Positions 32,550 through 47,100 of a DNA stretch of 64,000 nucleotides are shown piece after piece. The DNA lies in contig NC_046680.1 in assembly GCF_009870125.1 (NCBI RefSeq), positions 13,163,501-13,227,500 on the forward strand, given 5' to 3'. A model generated the notes under the pieces. The model was not told the DNA's origin. It did no database searches and saw only the letters and a program-made list of their open reading frames with translations. The DNA comes from Drosophila pseudoobscura (taxonomy: Eukaryota > Arthropoda > Insecta > Diptera > Drosophilidae). The stretch's first letter is position 1. Each line of letters starts with the position of its first letter. The position numbers and the translations under genes were made by a program.

Positions 32550-35500
32550 CTGTAATGGAGAGAAAAATATTACATGTTATATAGGGTTAATGTCTTGGGT
32601 AGGTATTTTTCATATGGCATGTAGATGGCGCTAGTACAGTGAGATAGATTCAATGCAGATGGCGGCACTCTACACTCAATTTGGATTCTTACCGTTGCTG
32701 CGGGGAGGTGTGTGCCGATCCCGGTGGACTGTTGTTGTTGTGGTACATGTGCCAGAGTGCCACCTGTGCGCTGAGCGCATCGTGCTTGCTGATGTCCGGA
32801 CTCTGTGATCGCTGCCGCTGCTGCTGCTGCTGTTGTTGCTGGAGGAGATGCTGCTGCTGCTGTGGCGGTGGCTGCTGTTGCTGGTGTTGGTGTTGGTGCT
32901 GCTGGTGGGGATGTGTGGCGCCCAGGACTGGCGCCATTCCCTGATCCTTCTTGGCCTGGATGAGCTGCAGATACTCCATCATGCGGCTCTCGATCTCCTG
33001 CTTGACGAGATTGGGCATCTGGCCGAATCCCGGGGCACCCATCAGTCGATGATGTGCGGCCGCGGCGGCGGCTGCTGCCTGGGCCTGCTGATTGTTAGCC
33101 ACTGCTGCATGGGTGACCAAAGCCAGCGGCGACATCTGCTGCATGCCACCCGGCAGAGAGGGGCGCGAAATGGGCGTCTGTCCAATCAGTGGAACATTAG
33201 CATCCGGAGCATAAGGAGCTATACCAAGTGGTTTAGGTGTACTCACCAGGGGCATCTGGTTGTGCATGGCCTCGTACTGGCCGTAGCTGGAGCGGCGTCC
33301 TTCCCGACGATTGCCATCGATGGCCGCCTGCAGCTCGGCCGGTGTGCTTAGGTTCTTCTTCTCGCACTCGTACGGGTACAGATACTTCATGTATCTGCAA
33401 GATGCATAAAATTATTAATAAGCCCGGCAAACATGGCCTAACAGCAAATATCCAGAGGGAGCAGGGACCAGGCATAGCAGGGAATGTCGATGTGGATGGG
33501 GGATGGGGTACGGGGTACGGGGACACTCGAAACTTCAGGTTGATGTTGTCCTGTCGGGCATTTAAGTTGAATTATCGTGTAAATACGAAAGCGACAGGCA
33601 AACAAATCGCAATCCACCAGATACTTGTGCTCGAGCAAGAGAGACGGATAGATACGAGCAGCAACAGCGAGAGAGAGAGCGAAACTGAGACTCGCTGATC
33701 GATTGCTGCTTGATCGGCTATCAAGTCGTGGACGCGGGACTCTGGACGTTGCACTGTTTGATTGTCCGTTTCTGTTTGCCCCCTCATCTGTTTGTGTTTG
33801 TCTTGGGCATAGTTTCTGGCCAGGCCAAGACGCTTATGGGGAATGGGGGGGAAAGGTGCTGATGATGCCACAAGGTGTCCACTTACTGGGTCCGCAGGGT
33901 GAACGCTGCACTGGTGATGCTCGACGGCAGATGCAGTCCCTTGATGATCTCCTGCCACAGCTTCTTGTTGATCACATCGACGAGGCCGCCGCGCGCAATC
34001 ACCAGATTGTACAGCTCGTAGAGATCCAGCACGGACTTGGCCATAATGGGCAGCCGATTGATGGGCGTGCCTGCAGAATACAGAAAGAGAGAGTGAGATA
34101 TAGGTATGCGTATTCAGATTTTGGGGCCTACGATACCGATTTGTTTGTTTGCGCACTAAAAACTTGTTCTTGCACTTGTAAATGTTTTCCAATGCGCTCG
34201 TTAAATGCACCAATAAGCAAAACACGGTTAAAATATCTATAAAATAGATTTATCTGCTCAATAGAGTAGATTTCCTTCCTTTCCCCACTCTCCCCTCACC
34301 ATCAGCCATTGATCACGAAGCAATTAACACTTGTAGCCCCCGACGTAGCAGGCTGAAAAGTGCTCAAAAGACCGAAGCCGATAAAAACAGAAATAAATCC
34401 TAATTGTTGCCCGATCCCCCATTTACATGTATGTATGTATGTAAATATATGTCTACTTTCTGTCTGTATATACCTATGACTGGATACAACATGATGTTTG
34501 TACATATGTTGATCTGTTTATGGCGGCTAATCATCATCATCCACATTGGCATTCATTCGCTTCAATTTCGTATTGAAATGTATTATTCGAAATTTCCACG
34601 TGCCCTTTCTCACCTATTCTTTTTATTTGTGTGCGCTACAATGTAAAGTGCAAGGTGATTGAGTGTATCAAATATGATGTCTATGGTTTTGAAGATAACT
34701 TATCCCTAAATTTGGTTTGTTTTTCATTACTGGAATAACAATATTCTGATGATCGGCCTTGAAATAGTTCCAACAAATGTCGATTATCGATGGACTGTCC
34801 CGCTTAAAGAGTAGCGCATTTAACATATAAAAAACAAATCAACTTGCATAATTGCTGCCTCCGTACGTGAGTAATTTGAATTTGTATAAAGCGGCCGGGC
34901 CCTGCCTCCTCCTTTCCTTTTTTATGATCCCAAATCCCATCCCCCTTCCCCAAATACTGCTGAATGCTGCATGCTGCATGCGGCATGCGGCAGAGGATCG
35001 ATCGAGTTTAGTTTCTTTTCCATTTTCTGTTTTATGAGCCCGAGAGGAATCAATCAAACTCGTTGATGGACGTGTTGATTGAATGAAAATACGTTTTGTT
35101 TTTTATGCATATAAACAAATTGGGCGCGTGAGGAGGGTATGGTGATGGGGGGATGCGATCGACTCGGATCAAAAAGGAATATCGTACGACGAGTAATACA
35201 AAATAAATGAAGAGCTGCCAGCCAGCCGGCAATCGGCAATCCAAGCAAAAAAGAATCGATCAGAGCACACGAGCCACAGCCACAGCACACAAAACAAAAA
35301 AACGAATCATCCACATAATCAATGGCAATTTAATGATTAACTCTGCTGCCGGCACTCGCCTCGAATCGAGCGATCATTAAACTCTCGGACTCATAGTCGA
35401 TCGGTGGTCGCCTTGGGGGCTGGATTTGAATTCCTCTCTGGGGGATTCCGATTCCGATCCCGATCCCGAGTCCTATCCCTGACACGCACATGCTGCCACA

Positions 35501-38109
35501 GTCGACTCCTCTCGACTGCCGACTTATTATTATTTTTCTTGGCAACTTTTTCTTCAAAATCTTCCTCTTTTCTTTTTCTTTTTTTTGTCTTTCGGTGGCT
35601 TTCAGGCAAAAACTCTTTTAGGGGCAAAATTTATTTATTTATCCGTGTGTGCATTTGTTTTCCTAGATGTCAGGCGGTTTTTAATGGAAATTAAAGGAAA
35701 TTTGATCGAGTCTGAAATCATAACGCCACCATCGCATATGCACCGGATAGGGGGCGAGAGAGAGGGGGAGTGGGCGGCGATCCCATGGCCTGACAACTGA
35801 TTCACTCGATCTGCCTCGGGGATGGATGAGGAGGAGGACGTGTCTGAGCTCTGGGGTCTGGGCTCCCAGCGATCCCAGAAATAGCGTCAGCGTTGATAAG
35901 TGATTGACGTCTTTTAATTAAGAATTGCGCCGCTCTTCGGTGCCCAAACATCTCACGGCATCAACACAACCGATCCACATTCCCCCCGGCACTATAGCCG
36001 CCATAGTTGCCTTTCCTTTCCGCTAGTTAGTTGTACAATTGTACAATATCATTTTGGTTATAGACATGCTTTGCTATACATTGAATACATTCTATATCTG
36101 AGGAATACACTCGACTCTATATTTTCCGCTATTCCGCTTTTCCTCTTTGTTTTTTGCCCCAGAAGTGAGTCGCATTTTCGGCGCTTCCTTCTCATGGCAG
36201 ACGACATCTTAGACAGTCGGTACGTAGTGTGGCAGTGCCCCGCAGTGGGAGCTCCCGCTCCCGTGCCCGCTCCCTTCTGTTTGCTACCAGTGACCGCGTC
36301 GCCGGGGCATGCATATGTCAAAACTTGAACGCATGTGACAGATTAAAATCCATTAAGTTGTCAAGCACTAGAGATGCTGTACACTCACACACACACACCA
36401 TAGCACACACTCATAGATACATAGATATTTTTATATATTTTATGAAATGCATACGAAATTAGATAAAATAAATAAATAATTGCATCCGGGGCCAAGTCAA
36501 GCTCAGGCCTCAACATAACAGACTATCATTCGCCTCAGATTCGCACATGTGTGCGAAACACTCACAGATACTCACCAACATGCCTATGTGTGTGTGTGTA
36601 TGTGGGCTATGGAACTTTTGTTAAACACACAAACATTAACTGAGAATAAGGCAGAATAAGATACTCAGGAATCGACTGAAAGATACTCCCTTTGCTTGAG
36701 AGTTCCCTGTGCTACATCTAGTTCCCATTGCTAAAGATCATCTGGTATCCTACCTCATAAAAGAAACCCTCACTCATTAAATAAATGCAAAGTTAAACTA
36801 CGGAATACAATTCATGGACATATAGAATGTCTCTCTGTCGCCCTACAAAGAGTATCGTCTGCGGATAGGGCCGGGCCCTACTCAATTCCTACGATATGCA
36901 AATACAAACAAATTTAATGCACTCTCAAGTCGTCAGTCAGTCAGGCGATTGCAACAAACACTCGACAGTCGAGTCGAGTCGAGGCACAATACCATCGCAC
37001 AAAAGTCACAAAATCACAAGAATTGTGATTACATTTTCAGGCGAAAAGGACGCCGCAAGGAACAGGAAGTGAGATTTATTAAGCAAGTACAGTCACGACA
37101 AGCTGCCATATGTGTGTGTGCGTGTTCTGCCACAGATTTCCGATGCATTTTCGGTAATGCTCTCATAATTAATGACAAAAGTACAGGAAAGCATGCGCTT
37201 GCTCGAAGGCTGGCCTGGCTTATAAATAGGCATTTGCTCCGATTGCAGCGGCCAGAGTCGCCTTCGAAATTTAAGTACCAATATGCATATGGTGCATAAA
37301 CACCCCCATGCCCCACGCCACATCACATACCCCTTTCCCTTGAGGAACTGTGTGTGTGAGTTTGACAGTAATTTGAAGTGACAAAATGACAAAAAGTCAT
37401 CCGCATAACGATTTCTCTGCTGCTGCTGCTGCTGCTGCTGCCATCCCTCCCTCTTTCCCTCTATCCCTCTCCCACTCTCTGTTGCTCTTGATGGGTTTCT
37501 TTCACTAGAATTTCTGCATATTTTAATGGCTCCCCTTTTCGGCCCCAAGCTTCAAAATCAAACGTCAAAGTGCCGAGAAATTTATTCAATTAACATAATT
37601 TGAGTGAGCCCAAAAACACTTGGCTGGCTGAGTCAGCAATCTGTCATCATTGCCAGACCTGGCCAGGCCAGGGATATGCAAATGGTGCCCCAAACCACAA
37701 TCTGGATAGCCCCCTACCCTACCCTCCCAGGCCAGGCCCCCTTTTCCACCTATTTCCCCCCTGCTGTAGCTTGCAACTTACCGCGCTTTTGCATAAACGA
37801 GAACAGATCATCGAGGAACTCCTTGCGCTTGGGATCGTCATTGATTTCGTAGAGCTGAAAGTACAAAGGAGGGAGAGACGTACAGAGAGTGTTATAATAA
37901 CCTTATAATATGGATACAATGGGCAGTATGCAACAATGGGTGGCAACAACAAACAACTTGACTCTTTTGGCCAATGGTTTCGCACAAAATGGCGTTTGGC
38001 CCGCTTTTGCCCTTTTGTTTGGGATGAATGTTGGGACAACAATAGATAGATGTTGATGTGTTTGGCTGTGGATGTGGCTGTTGACAGGGGCGCGTGTTGC
38101 GCCTTTAAT

Positions 38110-38140
<31 letters not shown>

Positions 38141-41100
38141 ATGAGTGCCGCCGTTCTCTCGGTGGTTTGTTTGCTGGGGGTTGATAGAGAAACATTCCCC
38201 TAACCTCCATTTCTGACCTCGTTTCGAGTGTGAGGCACTCAATGAGCGTGAAGTATAATAGAAAAGGTCAAAGGAAAAAGGGAACAAGGGAAGAGTGCGA
38301 GTACAATGGATAATTAGGTGATAAAGATAGGGCTAGAGATACATACAGATAGGCAGATAGACATACAGATACATATGTATCTGCCATCTATTCGTTATTA
38401 TTTATCATCTACGTTTCCACCGAGAGAAGACTGGGGAAGACTCGGGGTTCTCCCGAGGCTCATGCTTTGACCTTTGCCACCAGGAACCGCGACTGGCTGG
38501 CTGGCATCTTCTGCAAAAGGAAAGCCTTAAACTAGCCAAAAGCCCTGGCTTTGGGTTTAGCTGCAGCAGCTCCAACTACGAGTACGAGTATGTTCAAAAT
38601 TAATGACAACATCGGAGTGAACTCATCAAATTCGGAATTCATCATACTTTCCGCCTACTGCAGCATCAGCAGCAACACACTCCGCAAAGAGGGGGATACA
38701 CAGATACAGAGACAGAGACAGAAACAGAGATCCAGAGACCAGAGATCTCTTCTATCCGTGGTGAACATTCTAAGTCAATGCGAATGATGAACTGCCTCCT
38801 TCGGCTCCTCCACTGTCTGTGTACCTGTGTACCCTGCTGTACCCCTTCACTCCACCCTTTCGTTGCTTCCTTCACTTCGCATAAATGATTTAAAACCAAG
38901 TCAGCCCCAGAGCCGCTCTCCGTGCCACAGACTGTGGCTGGCTCTGACGACTCTGAGACGAGGCTGATGCCTGCCTCCTGCCGCCTGCCGCCCGCTTCCC
39001 AAAAAAAAAGTGGCTGGGGATATATTTTTTATGATGCACGACGCCCACAAGAGCTATAGCAGCACCACCACTGTATCTGTATCCAACAGATACGAATATA
39101 TGCACATTTATATTTATTCCCTAATACTGCTTTGCGCTGAGAGTCGAGTCGGGCAAAAATGAAAAAAAAAAACCAAAAAAGGAACAGAAATAAATTGATT
39201 GAAGTCTCAGACTGGAAAGTTGTTAACCGATTTGCTCAGATCTTTTTTTCGATCTGATTCACTGGAATTTAAGCTGCACTTCAAACTGAAGATATATCTG
39301 GTATCTAGTGGGGTTTTGGGGATACTCGTATTTATGTATGTACCTCCTGTATTTGATCTTCCGAAATGAGCATTTTAATCGCACTTGTTGAGCTCGATGG
39401 GGGGGTTATTTGATTGGCAGACAACACGGTCAGGTCACGGTTCACTTGTTTGAAATTCCCGAGATCACTCGACGATCGATTTATATACAGAAAATCGATT
39501 TTTTATACCAGACGAGAGGGACATTGATCAACGCGACGATGCAACGCCATCAAAGGTCGTTTATCAACTAAAAATATGGCAGGAGTCTCGATTGAGATGC
39601 TGCTGCCGCCGCTGCTGTCGCTGTCGATGCCGTCGATGCTGTTGTTGCACTCACACGCACACAGAGGGGCACACATGCCTGCTTGTCTGGGGTATTTTGT
39701 ATTAATAATCATAAAATGAAGTCCCGCTTTCCATCGCACACACACACACAAGGGTTGTTGGAAAACCTGCCACTATCCGTTCCGTTCCGTTCCGATCCGA
39801 TCCGATCCCTGGCTTGCATCACAGCAGCCGCAGAACCGTTAAGCGCTACCAATATACTCGTGCATGTATCTCATCTCACAAATCCGCAGGCAATAAAGCA
39901 ATAAAGCGGAAAATACATGAATTCTGTCTATCCCCTAAACAGGAGTTTGTAGACCAATCATAATCGTTTTTATAACTATCGAAGCCGCCGCTGTGCTGGC
40001 TGCTGCATGTCCTTCCAAAAGGACACATGTTGAGCAGCACATACTCGTACAACATACATACGATCCTTTCGGGCCTGCTTTTGGGTGTGGGTATGGGTTC
40101 GGACTTGGGCTTGGGTTATAAAAATAATCTCACTTATTTGTCGCCTGGACTTAGTACCTAACCTAACAAATCCCTCGCGCAGACGACGACGACCGACTGC
40201 TTGAAATTTGAATCCTTGATTCTGGGAAATGCTTCAAATGTATTTTCGCCAGCAGATCAATTTTTCGGTGCCAGCCCTCTGCGTTTTCTGTACGTGTGTG
40301 GGTGTAATTTATAACTATCAGATACAGAGAAAAGCAACAGCTAAAGGTTTCCTTTCCAATGGAAACATTAAAATTTTATATTCGTATATTTGGACACAGA
40401 TCCCGTTGCAGGAATCATAAGTGTTATCCTGCTGCATCGAGCCACTTACACAAATACACCCACAGCCACACACAGATACAGATGTACACATACAGATTGA
40501 GAATGCATCTGCAGGTTGCGTTGCGCTGCATATTTATTCAAGAATTTCACACTCATTATTCAAAATGTGTTGAACAGATTGTTCAGTTTTATATTCTACT
40601 TCATTTGCTGGCTCTTTTAATTTGCTAAAGAATGTGGCTGTATCTCCTCAACTGCTTAATGCTTTTAAGAACCAAATTAATGTCAATCTTAGACAACATA
40701 TCTTTAAATTCCGTATATTTGATGTATCTTTTTGACATTTTCGAGCTGATAGAAGTTCGTTTAAGGTTAACGATACTCAATATACAAAAGTATATTTTAT
40801 AAAAGAGAAAAGTATGGGTAGGGAGATCTGAGAGAAGCTCTGGCCTTTAAGAATTCTTTGCGTATTCTTCGGTATTCTATCATTAGTCCATTAGAATAGT
40901 TCTTCAAACTCCAATCTAACTTTTAGAACGTTCCCGATGACTAAGATCTCCACCTAATTGCAAAGAACACGCGCCAAAAAAAAGAAGAAAAAAAGGTTGC
41001 GTATTGAAAGGAAATTCCACAATCTCCCCAATACAGTAAATAGAATATGAATTCTTCTATAGAGGTAGGAGGTACGAGCATGTATGGTTGCTTTTTTCAG

Positions 41101-44100
41101 AATTAAAGTACAAAGAAATAGAATAAAAATAATATTGGAAAATGCTTTAGACGGGGTCTATAATTAAACATAATTATTCAGTATGTACAGATAATTGACA
41201 TTGATTAATGAGAGCAGAGCAGAGCAGGGCAGAGCGGAGCATAGCAGAGTGGAACAGCGCCAAACGAAGAACTATATAATATTCGTTAGTACAAGAAACG
41301 AGGAGCGAAATGTACCAAAAATAATATTTTTATTTATTTTAGTTGTTGTTTTCGTCGTCTTCGTATGCGGATAGATGGATGGATGGATAGAAAGATAGAT
41401 ACGAGATGGATAGATGGATGGATGGGATGGATAGATGGCTGACTGACGGATGGCGCAAAGCACAGACCAATGGGGAGGGGATGCGGGGAGCCAGGGAGCC
41501 AGGGAGACTGCTACACGGCTAAAATCAGAGCAGAATCTGACTTGCGATGCTATGGCGAATGGCGGATAGTGTTCGCAGATACATAAGAGTATCTCTGTGT
41601 GTATCTGTGAGATTCTCTCTTTCAAAATGGTCTCTTCATAGTCGCCCTGTGCTGGCCAATCTGTTCAATTAACGTAATTAACGTTTCGCCTCATTTCATT
41701 CCGTTTTTCACAATTAATGAAGGAGAAGGCAGACGGCGGGCCATTTTGAATATCAGCTTCAAGGGATTTTGCCCAACACCTCACCTATCGAGGCGGCTGC
41801 GATTGGGGCCGCGGGGGTGGCTGGCGGGTATAGGGGGAGCCGGTTTCAGCAAAAACATCATCATCATTCAAGCCTTAGCCTCACTCCTCACACACGGTGT
41901 AAGCGAAGGTGTTAAGCGTGAAGCGTAGATACAGATACAGATACAGAGATACATAAGTATCTTTTGCAGTGCATTGCGAGGGTCAAAGTTTTTATAGTGC
42001 ATAGAGAATGCGGGCTCCGTTTGATGGATAGCTCTCGCTATGGCTCTGAAAAGGGAGGAGGACGGATGGACTGTGTGGTCGTCTGTGTGTGTGCATTTAA
42101 AGTTAATCGAAATTCCGTTTTTATGGCCAACCCGAGCCGAACCAAAAGCTGTTGAGGTTCACACGACGCAACAGACACAGATACGGATACAGCTACGGCT
42201 ACGGCTACGGCTACGGCTACGTCTACACTCGCACACATTTTTGGCAACCACAATTTAATGACCAAAAAATTGTGCACTTCTCCTCTCGCCTCAGATCTCG
42301 ACTCGCACTCGAACTCGCACTCGCCCCGAATCGACCCCAAAAGCGGCAAAGCGGCGCACAAGTTTTCGGGCCTAATTGCTCATCTTGGTCAGCATCTGGA
42401 TCGGACCGCACACAGAACGGTAGAGGGAGGGGAGAGCACAAGAAGTGGGGGGTAAACTAGCTATTTTCTCACCAAATTAACGCCCTTAAGAGATGGGCTT
42501 CATTAATTGCTCAATTGCAAACCGGAACTATCGAGTGGAACGCCTCAAGGCGGCACTAAGCAGCAGATAGCAGCACAGAGCAGAGCAGCCTCGAAACGAG
42601 ATCATAACTGGCCTTTTAACTGGTTTCGTTCCCCAGGAGATGACGAGAAGATGATGCTGCTGCTTGCTGTCCAGTTGGCATGCCTCCTGCGTCTGCTTAT
42701 GCTCCTGCTTGGCTCACAGCTTGGCTCCTGCCTGCCTGCCAGTCGCCCGAGAGCCCGATGCGTTTGCTATTAGCCGTTAATTGATAGTTTTGCCTGCATC
42801 TTGTTTGCAGTGAGAGAGTTTCTGTCGAATTCAATTGACTGACAGGAGGGACTATGACTAGGTCTGGGACTAAGACTGAGGACTGGGTACTGAGGACTGG
42901 GGACTGGGTACTAACCTGTCTGACTTGTTTGTACTGCTCTTCAAAGCTCCATCCATTATTCTGCTGCGATGAATTCGATGCCTCGCTGGACGTCGATGAG
43001 TTCGATGCGGAATTAGCTGCAAAGTGGCGGGCTGAGTGCAACAGTTAAACACAAATGGAGTCCCCTCGAGTGGCGATGCCACGATACCAACCTTCTTTGC
43101 CGCCACCGCCTGCCACCGCTGTGGGCGATGCAAACGAGAAGGGATGTCCTCCGCCTGTGCCTCCTCCTGGTCCAGCTCCTCCACCTCCTCCTCCTCCGCT
43201 GCTACTGTTGTTGTTGTTGTTGGAAACGGAGTGGCTGCCTCCATTGGTGGCTGGATTGTTGCCCGAACTTGGTGTGGTGGTGGTGCCTCCTCCCATGACA
43301 CCCCCGTTGTAGCTGCCGCCATTGCTGGCGGTGGGCGCCGAGGCCACATGCCCAAAGGAGGCTGCCGCCGCTGCCGCTGCCACCGAATTGTGGGGCAGGG
43401 TGAAGCCCGGGCTAATCGTCGTGGGCAGCATATTGGCCCCGAAGGCTGCCGCATGGGCGGCGGCCGCATAGTCCTGTTCCTGCAACAGCAACGTGGCGTT
43501 GATTCGGCCAGCACTCATTCATGCACTCACCATTAGTCCCACCTTCATGTCGCGCACCTGCATCTTGAGCTTCTCCAGGACGTCGCTGTGCTGCAGATTT
43601 GGAATGCTATGTAGTCCCCCGATGCCCATGAAGCTGCCCAGCGCATTGAGCGGATGATTAGGCGGCAGCTGATGGTGATGGCTGCAACGATAGCGATAGC
43701 GATAGAGATTAGGAATCACTACCCAAGCCCCCCTCTTGGGTGCTCTCTCACCTTAGTGGCAGTTCTGTCTGCTGATCGGGACTGGCAAAGTTGTGGCCTC
43801 CGCCTCCGCCGGCCGCTGTGTGACTGAGTCTGGCAGCAATCGCCGCCTTGGCGCTCAGCTGATGATGCTCTCCCTCCACGGAGTCACAGTCGCGCATCTC
43901 GTCGTCCGTTCGATCACCATGTGACTGTCGGGCAGAGAGAAGAGGAGGAAACGTTTGAGTCGAATGCGGATAGCGGATTGATGGCGGCGCTTATGTCAAC
44001 AAGCCGCCACAATTGGCCGCCCGCTGGGAGACGCTAATGGGCAGCGCTTTGTCCACCGATCGAAGGCGGCAGAATCGTAATCAAAATCCGAATAAGAATC

Positions 44101-47100
44101 AGATATATAAAGATCTCTTTCAAGTGACTGTGACTGTGGCGTGGGCAGCACTTAGCAAATGGTCATTGATTTGAGTCTGGCTCTAGTTCTAGCTCTGATT
44201 CAGACTCTGGTTTATTGTGTTTCTCTCTCAGTCTTGCCTCGCGGCCCGTGCCACACGGAAAAACACATTAGCCAAGGCACGCCTGGCAAATTCAATTGAA
44301 AGCAACTGAAAGCCACTTCCTCCAGGCGGACAGGCAGACAGACAGACAGGCGGAGAGGGTGACAACAAAGGTAACCACTTAATAAATTAACAATGGCAGA
44401 CCCGCAAAACGGCAATCAGGCACCATAGCCCCAGGGCTCCAGAGCCGCTAGAGAGGGCAGAGCCGAGAGCCGAGTACGCGTCTGCCCCGGGAGAGTCGTG
44501 GTCAGAGCGAACTGTGAATATTTTCAGCCGTGACTCTTTGCCAAGAAGTGCGCCACGCATGGCCGAGAGTGCAACTGCAACTGCATCTCCAGCAACCAGC
44601 AACAGCGACAGCGACAGCATGGACTTGCCACTCTGGGCACTGGCACTGGCACTGGTACTCCATCACGGCTTCTTGGTTTTTATGCATTTGGAGAGGTGCA
44701 AATTAAGCGCATCTGTGACTGTGTGCAAATCGGGAATTTTCAATTTAAACACAGCCAACAGTCGACGCAGCAGCAGCAGCAGAGCAACGTTCCACAAAGT
44801 AAGCCAGAGTCTAAGCGGAGTCGGAGTCGGGCTCAGAGTCGGTGTCGGAGCCCAGGAACGAGTACTCCTCGTATGTAGATATAGATATGTGTACAACATT
44901 TATCGCCTTGCCCCATCCATCGCCTGGGCTGAGTAGTGGCAAGTGTTGTTGCTGTTTCTGTTGCTGGTGCTGGTGGTGTCGTTTGGGTGTAATCATAAAC
45001 GCAACCAAAACCAAGGCATAGACAATGCCTCGACCATAGAGAAAGAGAGTTCTCGGAATTCTTTGAAGTTTGGCGCAAAATGTGAGCCAAGCGAAAATGT
45101 TGCACACTCTAAAACGGAGGGTGGAAGGGGGGAAAGTTGCTTGTATCTTGTACGAAGCTTAAAGATACATGAATATACAAGTATGTATGTGGCTGTGGCT
45201 AGAGAGAGAAATGAGAGCGCTATGATCGCTTCTCACATGCATGGGATGTGGCCTCTTGACTTGGCCCGGCTCTGACGGCTCTGGCTTTGGCTCTAGCTCT
45301 GGCTGTGACGGGTTGGTTGGTACTTAGCCAAAGAGTCAGTGGTTACTTCACTGGAGAGTACTCGCACTCCTCTATGTCTGAGTGTGTGTGTGTGTGTATA
45401 TATCAAATTAATGTAAGTTATCGAAGCCATGCGAAATACACGTATGGACGGTACGCTCCACTGGGTGCTCTTCTCGTCTTCTGGACTGCCTTTTGCGTTG
45501 CGGTTTTCTGTTGCGCTACTCTCGTGTTGACCAGGCCCAAACAATTATAATTGTGGTCTGGTCTGCTCTGGTCTGCCCAATGGCAGGGACCAGGCACCAG
45601 GCACCAGGCACCAGGTACATGCAGGCCATGCCAACTTGCACCTATAAAATGTCTAATTAATGCACAACGAATTTGTGCCGCTTTTTTTTGCTGCTGCCTC
45701 TGCAGTCGTTACAGTTGCGAATGGATGCGAAAATATGGATGGATGGATGGATGGTTGGTTGGTTTGTTGGTTGGAGGATCCACACCCCAAAACGATTTTA
45801 AGTTTGTAATTTATTTATTTTATGCACTACAAATCGAACAAAGTTGTGTACTACGAGGATGGGTCGATAGAATTTATTTTAGAGCTATAAAATATTCACA
45901 GAAAGTGTTATTTAATGCTCGTAGCTGAATTATGAATCGATGATCTAGAAGCGTTTTTCTTTAAGGAAATTTATGGTAAAACATTGGTAGAAATTGGTTG
46001 CGTTTTCAGTGCAAGCCGAAAAAGCAACAAAAGCCATAATTCCTGGAAAAGATATGGAATTTCATCTGAATATCGGAGTGGGAGCTTCTGGGGAAGCATT
46101 CTCGGGCAATGGGCTGCGGCTATGGGCTGCGGCTGTAATAGGCGTCGCATAAATCAGCATGAAGCGATAAGGTGTTCCACTTGGAAGGCATTAAGTCACA
46201 TCCAATGGCTGGGTGGATGGATGGATGGATGTGTGTATGGTGGGGAAAACACAGCCCCACTCGTAGTCACACTCATACAGAAGTACATCCAGCTAATGGA
46301 TATATATACAAGTATATACCGATATGTGGATATGCATATGGTGGTCTCTGAGGGACACGTTAGTTCCATTAATTCTAGCATTGATAAAACTCTACTGTTA
46401 TCGTCTCAACTGCAGGTCGAAGCGAAGCTCGACTTTCAGCAAAAGACATTAAATCGCAATTAGACCTCTCTGCTCTGCTTCTCTGCTGGCGGGCTGTACA
46501 TGTGTCAGATACGGATACAACTACTAGGCGTACTGGAAGTACTCCAAGAACGCAAACAATACAAATGGAGGTGGATATGGATGTGGATGTGGAGGTGGAT
46601 GTGGGCTCCAGAGAGGGGGGCGATAGTGCAATTTACTTTAATAGCTTTCAATACACCGCCGTTGCCAGAGGCGACTCGGAGACAGACGACGACTATCTAT
46701 CTGAGTGCCACAATAGTGCCTTGGTATAGGTAAAATATTTAATTTATTTGCCGTTGACAGTTTTTCTCCCCCCACCACTCCCTTTGTCCCCTGGTTTTTT
46801 TTATCACTAATTAGTTTACATTACATTTTCGATAGAAGTAGCTGGAAAATAATGTATCTCAAATTTATTATCATTGCATTTCCATTTCCAATTTAGTTAA
46901 TTTCCATTCGCTGTTTAACAATCGAATGGACAAATTTGTAGGAAACGGACCGTCAAACGAACGGACCAACGGACAGACGGACGGACGGACGGACGGAGCC
47001 TTAGCAAACCCGTGCCGCAGCATGTGCAACATGCCGTGCTAATTTAAAACAAAAGGACGTGCCGCTGCGACCGCTCGGAAATCCATAATGTGACAATGCT

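Larger units (their letters stand above)
37855..42915 (-). other. retn: retn intron (5.1 kb) inside the ARID region
   Basis: No exon recognised. Contains a TC run (38110-38141), a perfect 18-bp palindrome CAGATACATATGTATCTG (38366-38383), GGAT-type repeats (41370-41440) and a GGCTAC array (about 42190-42220). Confidence 0.55.

Noticed and set aside
32069..33351. Long plus-strand open frames opposite retn exons (32069-32533, 32833-33351)
   Set aside because: They are antisense shadows of GC-rich retn coding exons; products are low complexity and match nothing.
42152..42460. Plus-strand frame with a Gly-Tyr repeat
   Set aside because: Produced by the GGCTAC hexamer array in a retn intron.
43036..43536. 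Plus-strand 166-codon frame opposite retn exons
   Set aside because: Shadow of the Gly/Ala-rich retn exon; retn reading is supported by splice phases and known protein segments.
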